Positions 1 to 7,733 are shown, numbered from the stretch's first letter. The stretch is DNA of 37,688 nucleotides from Pseudoflavonifractor sp. AF19-9AC (GCF_003478995.1 NZ_QUGI01000002.1:39103-76790); one strand, 5' to 3'. Translations and numbers: made by a program. The notes: a model not told the origin generated them from the sequence alone.

Positions 1-1
1 T

Positions 2-622
2 TCAGGAATCAATAAAGCTGCGGATGCGCAGCTTCACCCCAAGATTAGCGGCGATGTCCTTGCAGTTCTGAATCTCTTCCGGGCTCTTGTCCTTGTCCAC
101 GATGGTAAAGACCACGTTGGGGACATAGTGCTTGGCCTCACCGGCGAAGTCCAGCATGGCCTGGTAGGCCGCCTCCCCCTGGATGGGGTGGCAGAGGGCG
201 GCATAGTCGGCGGCGTTGTCCGAGTTGAGGGAGATGGACAGGGTATCAATCCGTCCCTTCAGCTCTGGGCACACATCCCGGCCCAGAATGAGGTTGGCAT
301 GGCCGTTGGTGTTGATGCGCACGGGAGGCAGCTTGTCTCCGAAGCGCTTTTTCAGCTCATCCACCAGCCATAAGATGTCGTCCAGGCGGTAGGTGGGCTC
401 CCCGTAGCCGCAGAAGACGATCTCCCGGTAGGAGCACACGTCCCGGCCCAGGAAGCTGTCCAGAGCCTCCTGGCGGGTGGGCTCCCGCTCCAGCCAGAGG
501 GAGTCCTCGGTGTAAATGGAGCCCTGGGCCTTGCCGTGGCGCAGGCAGAACTCGCAGTTGCAGTTGCACTTGTTGGTGAGGTTCACGTACAGCGCGCCCT
601 CGTATTCATAGGTGATGGTCAT
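2..622 (-). CDS. TatD-linked radical SAM protein
   Basis: Small radical SAM protein of 206 residues. The cluster-binding motif CxxxCxxC is seen as C19-x3-C23-x2-C26, followed by a radical SAM core with a glycine-rich CGYGEPT stretch (SAM-binding 'GGE' position) and a NTNGHAN strand. Family knowledge: short radical SAM proteins of this kind are encoded next to TatD hydrolases in many clostridia; their substrate is not known to me. I chose the ATG at 622 because an AAGGAGG site lies 10 bases upstream. A GTG at 631 overlaps the TatD stop codon as GTGA, but is only one base from the same ribosome site, so it is less likely; it would add three residues. The gene is immediately downstream of tatD and should be co-transcribed. 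The stop codon lies at the very edge of the window, so nothing can be said about what follows. Confidence 0.85.
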   Translation of the reverse strand: MTITYEYEGALYVNLTNKCNCNCEFCLRHGKAQGSIYTEDSLWLEREPTRQEALDSFLGRDVCSYREIVFCGYGEPTYRLDDILWLVDELKKRFGDKLPPVRINTNGHANLILGRDVCPELKGRIDTLSISLNSDNAADYAALCHPIQGEAAYQAMLDFAGEAKHYVPNVVFTIVDKDKSPEEIQNCKDIAANLGVKLRIRSFIDS

Positions 623-627
623 AGCCT

Positions 628-1404
628 TCACGCCTCCTTGATGTTAAAAAACCGCTTGCCGTTTTCCAGGGTGATGCGGGCGACCTCCTCCGGGTCCAGA
701 CCCTTCACCTGAGCAATCTTTTCCGCCACCAGATGGACCTTCCCCGAGTCGTTGCGCTTGCCCCGGAAGGGCTCGGGGGTGAGGTAGGGGGAGTCGGTCT
801 CAATCATAATCCGGTCCATGGGCAGCCAGTCAATGACCTCCAGGGCCTTCCGGGCGTTCTTGTAGGTGACTACCCCGGTGAAGGAGATCATCCACCCCAG
901 CTTCACCAGCACCTTGGCGTCCTCCAGGCTGCCGGAATAGCAGTGGTACACCCCCCGCACCTGGGGATACTCCCGGACAATGGACAGGCAGTCCTGGTGG
1001 GCCTCCCGGTCGTGGATGATAACGGGCAGGTCCAGCTCCTGAGCCAGCTCTAGCTGGCGGCGCAGCACCTGCTTCTGCAGCTCTTTGGGGGGATTTTCCT
1101 TCCAATAGTAGTCCAGGCCAATCTCCCCGATGGCCTTTACCTTGGGGTGGGCGGCCAGGGTACGCAGTTCGTCAAGCCAGCTGTCCTGCCAGTCCCCGCA
1201 GTCGGAGGGGTGGACCCCCACGGCGGCGTAGACAAAGGGGAACTGCTCGGCCAGCTCCACGGCGGTGCGGGAGCTCTCCAGCTCGCAGCCCGGGTTCAAA
1301 ATCAAATCCACTCCCTGCTCCGGCAGAGCGGCCAGCACCTCCAGACGGTCAGCGTTGAAGGCCCCGGAGTCGTAGTGGGCGTGGGTATCAAATACATGCA
1401 GCAC
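628..1404 (-). CDS. TatD family metal-dependent hydrolase/DNase
   Basis: A 258-residue amidohydrolase-fold protein of the TatD family, cytoplasmic, expected to be a metal-dependent 3'-5' exonuclease or phosphodiesterase in DNA turnover or repair. All the usual metal ligands are visible: D-T-H-A-H (H8, H10), E94 in GEIGLDY, H131 in VIIHDREAH, H154 in YHCYSG, and D204 in ETDSPYL. Length is typical of the family. The start is GTG at 1404, supported by a GGAGG site 7 bases upstream. The stop codon abuts the start region of the radical SAM gene, which argues for translational coupling and for a shared job. No convincing promoter was identified directly upstream; the neighbouring upstream DNA is the hairpin block at 1459-1701. 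Family call is firm; the physiological substrate is not determined. Confidence 0.93.
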   Translation of the reverse strand: MLHVFDTHAHYDSGAFNADRLEVLAALPEQGVDLILNPGCELESSRTAVELAEQFPFVYAAVGVHPSDCGDWQDSWLDELRTLAAHPKVKAIGEIGLDYYWKENPPKELQKQVLRRQLELAQELDLPVIIHDREAHQDCLSIVREYPQVRGVYHCYSGSLEDAKVLVKLGWMISFTGVVTYKNARKALEVIDWLPMDRIMIETDSPYLTPEPFRGKRNDSGKVHLVAEKIAQVKGLDPEEVARITLENGKRFFNIKEA

Positions 1405-1458
1405 GGCGGTACCTCCGTAATATCAGCTTCATTTGCCACACTCTTACAATGTCTGCTG

Positions 1459-1701
1459 CATAAACCACTGCGTGGTTTATGACCGCGGCAAGAGCCGCGG
1501 GCATTCCATAAAACCGCTAAAACCGCTTCTATAAGCGGTTTTGTGGAATGCAGGCATTGGAACAATGCGTATTTCCATTGGAATGCCCGGCATTCCAGTG
1601 GAAGGTGCAGGGATTTGGGGCAACTCTGCCCGAAATTTCTGCACCGGAACAGAGCCAATCGGCCTTGAAAACGTTGCATTTCAAGGCCTGCGGCTCTGTT
1701 C
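1459..1701. repeat. Block of seven consecutive hairpins, non-coding
   Basis: Almost every base of this 243-bp stretch falls in an inverted repeat. Arms: 1459-1468/1472-1481 (10 bp perfect, 3-nt loop); 1483-1489/1494-1500 (7 bp); 1501-1508/1544-1551 enclosing 1519-1528/1533-1542 (8 + 10 bp); 1554-1559/1563-1568 (6 bp); 1573-1586/1590-1603 (14 bp with one G-T pair); 1604-1622/1627-1645 (imperfect, G-T pairs when read on the plus strand); 1647-1656/1692-1701 enclosing 1661-1670/1679-1688 (10 + 10 bp perfect). Spacers are only 0-2 bases. A 9-bp direct repeat (1510-1518 and 1519-1527) allows an alternative pairing in the third hairpin. I see no supported reading frame. It could be a structured RNA, a nest of small palindromic repeats inserted into one another, or a folded single-stranded DNA site; the sequence does not decide. 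Confidence 0.85.
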
Positions 1702-1731
1702 AGTACGCATTATCATACCCCCTTTTTAGGG

Positions 1732-1762
1732 AAAAAGCAAGGGCGGCGCGTGTGCGCCGCCC
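1732..1762 (-). terminator. Intrinsic terminator after the membrane protein gene
   Basis: A perfect 9-bp GC-only stem (1741-1749 with 1754-1762, loop of 4) is followed on the minus strand by TTGCTTTTT. It lies just beyond the stop codon of the 541-residue membrane protein. Confidence 0.8.
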
Positions 1763-1777
1763 TTTGGCGTATCATTT

Positions 1778-3403
1778 TTACCCGTGAACCTCTTCGTCGA
1801 AGTGGAACAGGCCATATCCCGATCGGATGGGACCATAGTTGGTGATGCTCTTCTGCCCGCCCATGTCGTTGATGTTTACAAAGGGGTAGGAAAGCCAGGT
1901 GACCTGGTGGCGGAGGAAAACAATGCACTGATCTGTATAATCCCAGTTCTCCGGGTCTTCAAAGTGGATATCGGCAGGCTCCGGCATCTCCCGGGCGTCC
2001 ACCGTATAGGCCAGACAGCCCCACAGCTTCTCCGCTCCCTTGGGAATGGTAAAGGAGAAATAGGGCGAGTAGTGGAGGTGGCCCAGCCGCTCAATCTCCA
2101 TCCGGGCACTCTCCGGGAACATCTGGGCCCACAGGTTGCCCTCCAGCTCCTCCGCTGTCTCGCCTCCGGCCAGCTGTATCTCCGGGACGGCCGCAAAGGT
2201 CTTGCCGTCCTTCTCCCACAGGAGCCGGGCGGAGTAGTGGTCGGTGGGATAGTACCCGGAGGGGTCCACGGAGAACTGCTCCTGGAGATGGAGGGAGGGC
2301 ACCTCATCGTACCGGAACCAGTGGTAGTACCGCACCTGATTATTCGGCAGAAACACCAGCCAGGTGGAAAGCTCCGCCTGCTCCTCTCCCGCCTCCACCG
2401 CCAGCCAGTTGTCCTCCGTCTGGGGCTCCCGGTCGTCGGTGGTATCGCCGTCGTACCACTCTCCGGTGTGGACTTCCAGGGCTCCGGCGCATTGCTCCAG
2501 CTCCGCTCTGTCCAGCCACCGGGCCAGCTCCTCCGGCATTCCAAGGGACACCAGCTGGCGGCGGATGACCTCTTGCTCCGCGGTCAGCGTCCCGGTAACC
2601 TCGGTCCCCGCCGGGGTGGGCACCTTACTCCCCAGCCACAGGGCAGCGGGCAGGGCCAGCAGCACCAGTGCAAACACTGCCAGGACAAAGCGCCCACTGG
2701 AGATGTGCACCGGGGCGGGTTCCAGGTCGTAGCCCCGACCGGCCAGGGTCTCGCTCTGCCGAGCCAGACATACCAGAAGGCCGATCTCCAGGGCGATAAA
2801 GAGGATGGGCCGCCCGTAGTAGAGCCCTCGGTTGGTGATGGTGACACCAATGAGACCGGGCTGGGTGGCAGGGGCCAGCTCCGACCACAGGGCCACCCCC
2901 ATGGCCAGCAGGTAGGCCAAAAAGCCCCACCCCAGCCAGTCCCGTTTCGGCCGCCCCGCCCTGGGAGCGGCGAAAAAGGCTTGCCGCGTCCCCCGCCACA
3001 GGGCGAAGAGGAGCAGCAGATTGGCCCCCTGGACGAGCCAGGTAAGCCCCCACTTCCACAGGGGATTTGCCACAACCAGCCCCGCCACCGGGGTGGCACT
3101 CAGGATGGTCCAGGCCACATGGAATAAAAGCTTCAGGGCGGACATGGCCCAGCACAGCCGGAACCACCCGCCGCTGCGGCGCATGGAGCGGCCGCCCAGG
3201 TAAATGAGGGTGGTGCCAATGAGGGGTAGAATGTAGTCCAGGTAGAAAAACTGGAGCTGAAAGGTTACCAGGGCCATGCCCCACAAAATCTTCACCATGG
3301 CGCTCTGCCAGGGGGTGTAGTCCTCCACCTCCTGAGGGGGCGGGGGCAGCTGGCCCATCTCGTCCATCAGAGCGCGATCAAATTCCATCTCCTTGGGCTT
3401 CAC
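1778..3403 (-). CDS. Polytopic membrane protein coupled to sigma factor
   Basis: A 541-residue protein that I do not recognise by family. Its first 45 residues are polar and acidic with a proline run, followed by about seven hydrophobic segments up to roughly residue 265, and then a large hydrophilic C-terminal domain (about 275 residues, many aromatic and acidic residues) that would sit outside the membrane if the topology holds. The GTG start overlaps the stop of the sigma factor gene by four bases (GTGA), with GGGAGG nine bases upstream, so the two are translationally coupled. Known pattern: ECF sigma factors are usually encoded directly before their membrane anti-sigma partner. Inference: this could be the regulator that holds the sigma factor, with the outer domain as a sensor. 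It lacks the zinc-binding HxxxCxxC motif of classical anti-sigma domains, so the role is unproven. Confidence 0.8.
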   Translation of the reverse strand: MKPKEMEFDRALMDEMGQLPPPPQEVEDYTPWQSAMVKILWGMALVTFQLQFFYLDYILPLIGTTLIYLGGRSMRRSGGWFRLCWAMSALKLLFHVAWTILSATPVAGLVVANPLWKWGLTWLVQGANLLLLFALWRGTRQAFFAAPRAGRPKRDWLGWGFLAYLLAMGVALWSELAPATQPGLIGVTITNRGLYYGRPILFIALEIGLLVCLARQSETLAGRGYDLEPAPVHISSGRFVLAVFALVLLALPAALWLGSKVPTPAGTEVTGTLTAEQEVIRRQLVSLGMPEELARWLDRAELEQCAGALEVHTGEWYDGDTTDDREPQTEDNWLAVEAGEEQAELSTWLVFLPNNQVRYYHWFRYDEVPSLHLQEQFSVDPSGYYPTDHYSARLLWEKDGKTFAAVPEIQLAGGETAEELEGNLWAQMFPESARMEIERLGHLHYSPYFSFTIPKGAEKLWGCLAYTVDAREMPEPADIHFEDPENWDYTDQCIVFLRHQVTWLSYPFVNINDMGGQKSITNYGPIRSGYGLFHFDEEVHG

Positions 3404-3945
3404 AGCACGTCACCTCCCAACTGCTTTTGAAGCTTTTTGCGGATGCGGTAGAGTTTGCCCTCCATTGCCCGCTCTGTGGTGCCCAGCTCGGCGGCCATGC
3501 GGGCAGTGGACTGCAGATAGTAGTACTTGCGGTAGAAGAGCCGGCGGTCGGCCTGACTCAGGGTACCCAGGGCTTTCTCCAAAGCCTGGGCCCGCTCCCG
3601 GCGCAGCAGTTCCTCCTCCGGGCCCGGGGCGGGGTCCGGGGCGTCCGGGGACAGCTCACCGCTGTGTCTCGCCTGCCGCTCCAGGGTCCGCAGCCGGTCG
3701 TAGGCAGCGTTGCGGCACAGGGCGGTGAGCCAGGTGGCCAGCCCCGCCCGCGCTCCGTCAAAGGAGGCCGCCTTTTCCCACAGCTTGGCCCGGATTTTGG
3801 CCAGACACTCCTCCGCCTCGTGGGGATCGGAGAGAATGCCCCCCACCACATAGGCCATCATGGGACCGTACCGCTCCAACAGGCGGCCCATGGCCTTCTC
3901 TCTGTCCTTCTGGAATTCCAGGGTCCAATCCAGTTCCTTGTCCAC
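3400..3945 (-). CDS. ECF-like sigma-70 family sigma factor
   Basis: A 181-residue RNA polymerase sigma factor. Region 2 is seen near residues 20-85 (LLERYGPMMAYVVGGI, then AxxxLWxKAxSFDG and LATWLTALCRNAAYDRLR), followed by a proline/aspartate-rich linker and a region 4 helix-turn-helix (LSQADRRLFYRKYYYLQ, then MAAELGTTERAMEGKLYRIRK). Size and two-domain layout fit the ECF (group IV) class. The open frame runs further upstream, but the GTG at 3945 has GGAGG seven bases before it and gives a protein of normal length, so I take that start. The gene overlaps the downstream membrane protein by four bases, pointing to a sigma/anti-sigma-type pair. It is transcribed from the 70-bp gap after the DUF554 terminator; I could not identify its promoter, which may be self-recognised. 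Target genes are not visible. Confidence 0.88.
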   Translation of the reverse strand: MDKELDWTLEFQKDREKAMGRLLERYGPMMAYVVGGILSDPHEAEECLAKIRAKLWEKAASFDGARAGLATWLTALCRNAAYDRLRTLERQARHSGELSPDAPDPAPGPEEELLRRERAQALEKALGTLSQADRRLFYRKYYYLQSTARMAAELGTTERAMEGKLYRIRKKLQKQLGGDVL

Positions 3946-4015
3946 ATCCTCACCTCCCGGTTTCCTGTTCACCCATATATACGTTCTTCCCCGCCCCATC
4001 CCACGGCTCTTCCAG

Positions 4016-4043
4016 AAAAAAAGCGCGCTCACGCGCGCTTTTT
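4016..4043 (-). terminator. Terminator downstream of DUF554 gene
   Basis: Stem of A-tract plus GCGCGC paired with GCGCGC plus T-tract (arms 4021-4028 and 4033-4040, loop TCAC), flanked by a T-run on either strand. It lies six bases beyond the DUF554 stop codon and separates that gene from the sigma factor operon. Confidence 0.85.
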
Positions 4044-4048
4044 GGCGT

Positions 4049-4780
4049 TTATAGAAATACCGCGGTGTAGGCTGCCCCCAACACCAGGGCGGGCAGCATA
4101 TTGGCCACCCGGAACCGGGGGCCAAAGGCCAGGTTGACGCCCACACAGAAGATGAGAATGGAACCCAGGGCGGACAGGTTGTCCACCACCGGCTGGCTGA
4201 ACACCGGGGCCAGCAGTCCGGCACACAGGGTGACCGAGCCCTGGAGCACGCCCACGGGCAGGGCGGAGAAAATGGCTCCCTTTCCGTAGGTGGAGGCGAA
4301 GATCATAACAATGAGGAAATCCAGAATGGACTTGGTAAAGAGGGTGGTGGGGTCGCCGGACAGCCCGTCCTGGATGGAGCCCACGATGGCCATGGCCCCG
4401 ATGCACACGGTGAGGGAGGCGGTGACAAAGCCCTGGACAAAGCGGCTGTCACCGCCTCCCCGGTCAGCCCGGGCTTTCAGCCACACCCCCAGCCGCTCCA
4501 GCCAGCCCTCCAGGTCCAGCCACTCCCCGATGAGCGTACCAAAGGCCAGAGCCAAAATCATCCCCAGGGTTTCCTTCATAGACACCCCGGCCAGGGCATT
4601 CCCCTCCACCACCAGAAGGCCGGGCAGAGCCCCGGACAGGCCGATGAACAGAGTGCAAAGTCCCAGAGCCTGGATGACCGCCTGCTGCCGGCGCTCTCCC
4701 AGGCCGCCCCGGACCAGCAGGCCCAGTCCTCCCCCCACCACAATGGCGGATACATTGACGATGGTTCCAAGCCCTACCAT
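4049..4780 (-). CDS. DUF554 family membrane protein
   Basis: A 243-residue integral membrane protein of the DUF554 family (YdfK/YqgA type). It opens with MVGLGTIVNVSAIVVGGGLG, the glycine-rich first helix typical of the family, contains FGTLIGEWLDLEGWLE after the third helix, and ends with GAAYTAVFL. I count about six or seven hydrophobic segments. The biochemical function is unknown in general; transport has been suggested for the family. The start ATG has a GGAGGGAG site just upstream, and the gene has its own strong promoter (4827-4855) and terminator, so it forms a single-gene unit divergent from the hydroxyacid dehydrogenase. The family call is firm; nothing in the neighbourhood assigns a role. 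Confidence 0.88.
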   Translation of the reverse strand: MVGLGTIVNVSAIVVGGGLGLLVRGGLGERRQQAVIQALGLCTLFIGLSGALPGLLVVEGNALAGVSMKETLGMILALAFGTLIGEWLDLEGWLERLGVWLKARADRGGGDSRFVQGFVTASLTVCIGAMAIVGSIQDGLSGDPTTLFTKSILDFLIVMIFASTYGKGAIFSALPVGVLQGSVTLCAGLLAPVFSQPVVDNLSALGSILIFCVGVNLAFGPRFRVANMLPALVLGAAYTAVFL

Positions 4781-4826
4781 CTAATCTCCCTCCCTCAGTC
4801 AGCTTCTGTGTCACAAATGCGGCTTC

Positions 4827-4855
4827 ATTATACGAAAAAAATTTTTCTCTGTCAA
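4827..4855 (-). promoter_or_regulatory. Consensus sigma-A promoter for DUF554 gene
   Basis: On the minus strand TTGACA and TATAAT are separated by exactly 17 bases, a perfect match to both consensus hexamers, about 45 bases before the DUF554 start. Confidence 0.85.
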
Positions 4856-4866
4856 AGAAAAGCCCG

Positions 4867-4895
4867 TTGCGGGGGTTGTGGCCTTGTGCTATAAT
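4867..4895 (+). promoter_or_regulatory. Sigma-A promoter for hydroxyacid dehydrogenase
   Basis: TTGCGG, 17-base spacer, TATAAT (4890-4895), followed by a leader of about 65 bases and an AGGAGG ribosome site at 4953-4958. Confidence 0.75.
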
Positions 4896-4967
4896 CATTT
4901 TGTTATGAAAATAAGCCCTCCGCACCAGGCTTCGGCGCGGGAGCAATGATTTAGGAGGTAGATTCCC

Positions 4968-5933
4968 ATGAAAATCGTGGTTCTGGACGGCTATACGGAA
5001 AATCCCGGCGATCTGAGCTGGGACGAGCTGGGCAAGCTGGGCGAGCTCACGGTCTATGACCGCACCAGCCTCACCGACGAGGACGAGGCCATTGCCCGCA
5101 TCGGCGATGCTGAGGTGGTCTTCACCAACAAGACCCCCATCACCAAGAAGATCATTGACGCCTGCCCCAGCATGAAGATGATCAGCATGCTGGCCACCGG
5201 CTACAACGTGGTGGACTATGTGTATGCCAAGGAAAAGGGCATCCCTGTCACCAACGTCCCCACTTACGGCACTGCCTCCGTCAGCCAGTTCTCCATTGCC
5301 CTGCTGCTGGAGATCTGCCACCACATCGGCCACCACGACGCCTCCGTCCACGCGGGCAACTGGGCCAACTGCATCGACTGGTGCTACTGGGACTACCCCC
5401 TCATCGAGCTGGAGGGCAAGACCATCGGCATCATCGGCTTCGGCCGCATCGGCCAGGCTGAGGGCCGCATCGCCAAGGCCATGGGCATGAATGTGCTGGC
5501 CTATGACCTCTACCCCAACGACTCCGGCCGCGCCATTGCCGAGTACGTGGATCTGGACGAGCTGTACGCCCGCGCCGACGTCATCTCCCTCCACTGCAAC
5601 CTGACTCCCGAGAACACCGGCATGATCAACAAGGACTCCATTGCCAAGATGAAGGACGGCGTTATCCTCATCAACAACGCCCGCGGCCAGCTCATTGACG
5701 AGCAGGACGTGGCCGATGCTCTGAACAGCGGCAAGATGGGCGCCGCCGGTCTGGACGTGGTTTACACCGAGCCCATCCGTGCCGACAACCCCCTGCTGCA
5801 GGCCAAGAACTGCATCATCACCCCCCACATCTCTTGGGCTCCCAAGGAGAGCCGTCAACGCATCATGGATTGCGCCGTGTCCAACGTGAAAGCCTACCTG
5901 GACGGCGCTCCCATCAATGTGGTCAACAAGTAA
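4968..5933 (+). CDS. D-2-hydroxyacid dehydrogenase (NAD-dependent)
   Basis: A 321-residue soluble dehydrogenase that should interconvert a 2-oxoacid and a D-2-hydroxyacid with NAD(H). The Rossmann motif GFGRIG is at 157-162, and D180 at the end of the second strand (AYDLYP) fits NAD rather than NADP. The catalytic trio is visible: R239 (NNARGQLID), E268 (VVYTEPI) and H287 (ITPHISW). Length is normal. It resembles the glycerate/hydroxypyruvate-type branch of the family, but the substrate cannot be read from sequence. The gene has its own promoter and terminator, so it is a single-gene unit. The ATG follows AGGAGG by nine bases. Its proximity to fumarase may be coincidental. Confidence 0.92.
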   Translation: MKIVVLDGYTENPGDLSWDELGKLGELTVYDRTSLTDEDEAIARIGDAEVVFTNKTPITKKIIDACPSMKMISMLATGYNVVDYVYAKEKGIPVTNVPTYGTASVSQFSIALLLEICHHIGHHDASVHAGNWANCIDWCYWDYPLIELEGKTIGIIGFGRIGQAEGRIAKAMGMNVLAYDLYPNDSGRAIAEYVDLDELYARADVISLHCNLTPENTGMINKDSIAKMKDGVILINNARGQLIDEQDVADALNSGKMGAAGLDVVYTEPIRADNPLLQAKNCIITPHISWAPKESRQRIMDCAVSNVKAYLDGAPINVVNK

Positions 5934-5964
5934 GCATCTCTTCGGATTCTCTACATAGTGTTAT

Positions 5965-6000
5965 AAGAGAGGCCGCCCTGTGGGCGGCCTCTCTTGTTTG
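5965..6000 (+). terminator. Terminator after hydroxyacid dehydrogenase
   Basis: A 14-bp perfect stem (5965-5978 with 5982-5995, loop of 3), ending in TTGTTTG. Confidence 0.85.
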
Positions 6001-6175
6001 GGTTTTAGAAAAATATGCAGTTGGCTTTTGAGGTTCCCTTTCCCGGCTCAGCCAACAGGACCAGGAACCCTGCCAAGCACCGTGTCATTCCACGGCCCAA
6101 AGCCATTTGGTTTTCTGCTTCCACTGCCGACTGACTTCTGTTTCCGCTTGTGTCATCCCTTTTGGGGCACACACA
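6001..6175. other. Intergenic stretch with modest inverted repeats
   Basis: No gene seen. It contains short inverted repeats: GTTGGCT 6020-6026 with AGCCAAC 6050-6056, GGTTCC 6032-6037 with GGAACC 6064-6069, and CCGTG/CACGG 6080-6095. These are less dense than the hairpin blocks at 1459-1701 and 7734-7927. It separates the terminator of the dehydrogenase from the fumarase promoter. Confidence 0.5.
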
Positions 6176-6204
6176 TTGAATCCCTTTGCCGTCCATGGTA
6201 CAAT
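6176..6204 (+). promoter_or_regulatory. Promoter of the fumarase operon
   Basis: TTGAAT, 17-base spacer, TACAAT. The transcript would begin near 6211, giving a leader of about 80 bases. Confidence 0.7.
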
Positions 6205-6217
6205 AGGATTCACCAAC

Positions 6218-6256
6218 GGACCGCTTTGGCGGTCCTATCCCGGGATTTTCCCGGGA
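6218..6256 (+). promoter_or_regulatory. Two-hairpin 5' leader of the fumarase operon
   Basis: Two adjacent hairpins lie in the untranslated leader: GGACCGC 6218-6224 with GCGGTCC 6229-6235, and TCCCGGGA 6238-6245 with TCCCGGGA 6249-6256. They end about 33 bases before the GTG start. They match no riboswitch class I know and have no U-tract; they may affect message stability or be bound by a regulator. Confidence 0.45.
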
Positions 6257-6289
6257 GCGACTGATTTCAGACAAAGGGGGAACCCCACT

Positions 6290-7129
6290 GTGAGAACTAT
6301 TTCCGCCGGGGCCATCACCGACGCGGTGGCCCGGCTGTGCATGGAAGCCAACACTCATCTGCCCAAGGACATTTCCGCCGCCCTGGACCGCAGCCGTCAG
6401 GAGGAGCCCTGGCCCCTGGCCAAAAAGACCCTGGACCTGCTGTGGGACAACCTGGAGGTGGCAGAGGAGCGGGCCCTGCCCATCTGCCAAGACACCGGGA
6501 TGGCCTGCGTCTTTGTGGAGCTGGGCCAGGACGTGCACATTGACGGCAATTTTGAGGAGGCCATCCACGAGGGCGTCCGTCGGGGCTACGGCGAGGGCTA
6601 TCTGCGCAAGTCCATTGTGGGCGACCCCCTCCGCCGGGTGAACACCGGGGACAACACCCCCGCCTTTATCACCCTCCATCTGGTGCCCGGCGACCGCTGC
6701 ACCATCACCGTGGCCCCCAAGGGCTGCGGCAGCGAGAATATGAGCCGCCTCGGGATGCTCCGCCCCGCCGACGGCGTGGAGGGCGTGAAGCGCTTCGTGG
6801 TGGAGACCGTGCAGAAGGCGGGTTCCAACCCCTGCCCCCCCATCGTATTGGGCGTGGGCGTGGGCGGTTCCTTTGACAAGGTGGCCGCACTGGCCAAGCA
6901 CGCCCTGCTGCGCCCCATTGACCAGCCCAACCCCGACCCCTTCTACGCCCAGCTGGAGCAGGAACTGTTGGAGGAAATCAACGCCCTGGGCATCGGCCCC
7001 CAGGGCTTCGGCGGCCGGACCACCTGCCTGGGGCTGTCCATTGAGGCCGCCCCCACCCATGTGGCCGGGCTGCCCGTGGCCGTCAACGTCAGCTGCCACG
7101 TCACCCGCCGTGCCACGGCGGAGCTGTAA
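6290..7129 (+). CDS. Fumarate hydratase class I, alpha subunit
   Basis: A 279-residue N-terminal-type subunit of the two-subunit, iron-sulfur class I fumarase/tartrate dehydratase family, which hydrates fumarate to L-malate. Cysteines in the conserved positions are C66 (PICQDTG), C182 (NPCPP) and C246 (RTTCLG), the likely [4Fe-4S] ligands; GCGSEN (145-150) and GVGVGGSFD (188-196) are also typical. The open frame continues upstream, but the GTG at 6290 has an AAGGGGG site nine bases before it and gives the usual N-terminus (RTISAGAITDAVARL). The beta subunit follows after 13 bases, so the pair is co-translated. Oxygen-sensitive fumarase fits an anaerobe. Fumarase rather than tartrate dehydratase is the default reading and cannot be proven from sequence alone. 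Confidence 0.92.
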   Translation: MRTISAGAITDAVARLCMEANTHLPKDISAALDRSRQEEPWPLAKKTLDLLWDNLEVAEERALPICQDTGMACVFVELGQDVHIDGNFEEAIHEGVRRGYGEGYLRKSIVGDPLRRVNTGDNTPAFITLHLVPGDRCTITVAPKGCGSENMSRLGMLRPADGVEGVKRFVVETVQKAGSNPCPPIVLGVGVGGSFDKVAALAKHALLRPIDQPNPDPFYAQLEQELLEEINALGIGPQGFGGRTTCLGLSIEAAPTHVAGLPVAVNVSCHVTRRATAEL

Positions 7130-7142
7130 GGAGGTCATTGCC

Positions 7143-7700
7143 ATGCAGTACAAACTGACCACTCCCGTCACCCGGGAGGATTTGGCCCCCCTGCGTGCAG
7201 GGGACACGGTGCTGCTGTCCGGTGTGGTCTACACCGCCCGGGACGCGGCCCACAAGCGCATGATGGAACTGCTGGATGCCGGTCAGCCCCTCCCCTTCCC
7301 CGTGGAGGGCTCCGCCGTCTATTACGTGGGCCCCACCCCGGAGCGTCCTGGCGAAGTCATCGGCTCCGCCGGTCCCACCACCAGCGGACGGATGGACCCC
7401 TACTCCCCCCGCCTCCTGGACCTGGGCCAGGCCATCATGATCGGAAAGGGCGCCCGGAACCAGGCCGTCAAGGACGCGGTGGTGCGCAACGGGGCCGTCT
7501 ATCTGGCCGCTCTGGGGGGCGCCGGCGCTTTGATGGCCGGGAGCGTACAGTCCCTGGAAGTCATCTGCTGGGAGGATCTGGGCTGTGAAGCGGTACGGAA
7601 GCTGGAAGTCAAAGACTTCCCCCTCACCGTCATTCTGGACCCCCAGGGGGGCGACCTCTACGAGAGCGGCCCCGCCGCCTACCTGGCCAGCCTGGACTGA
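7143..7700 (+). CDS. Fumarate hydratase class I, beta subunit
   Basis: A 185-residue C-terminal-type subunit that completes the class I fumarase. Visible family features: TPVTREDLAPLRAGD at the N-terminus, LLSGVVYTARDAAHKRM (residues around 25-40), YVGPTPERPGEVIGSAGPTTSGRMD in the active-site lobe (R and T/S residues that bind the dicarboxylate), and GKGARNQAVKDA. Length matches stand-alone beta subunits. It starts at an ATG with AAGGAGG eight bases upstream and lies 13 bases after the alpha subunit. The operon ends after this gene, in the hairpin block and terminator at 7734-7966. Confidence 0.92.
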   Translation: MQYKLTTPVTREDLAPLRAGDTVLLSGVVYTARDAAHKRMMELLDAGQPLPFPVEGSAVYYVGPTPERPGEVIGSAGPTTSGRMDPYSPRLLDLGQAIMIGKGARNQAVKDAVVRNGAVYLAALGGAGALMAGSVQSLEVICWEDLGCEAVRKLEVKDFPLTVILDPQGGDLYESGPAAYLASLD

Positions 7701-7733
7701 TTTTCCAGAACTGTATCGGCATTCTGTCAGGCT

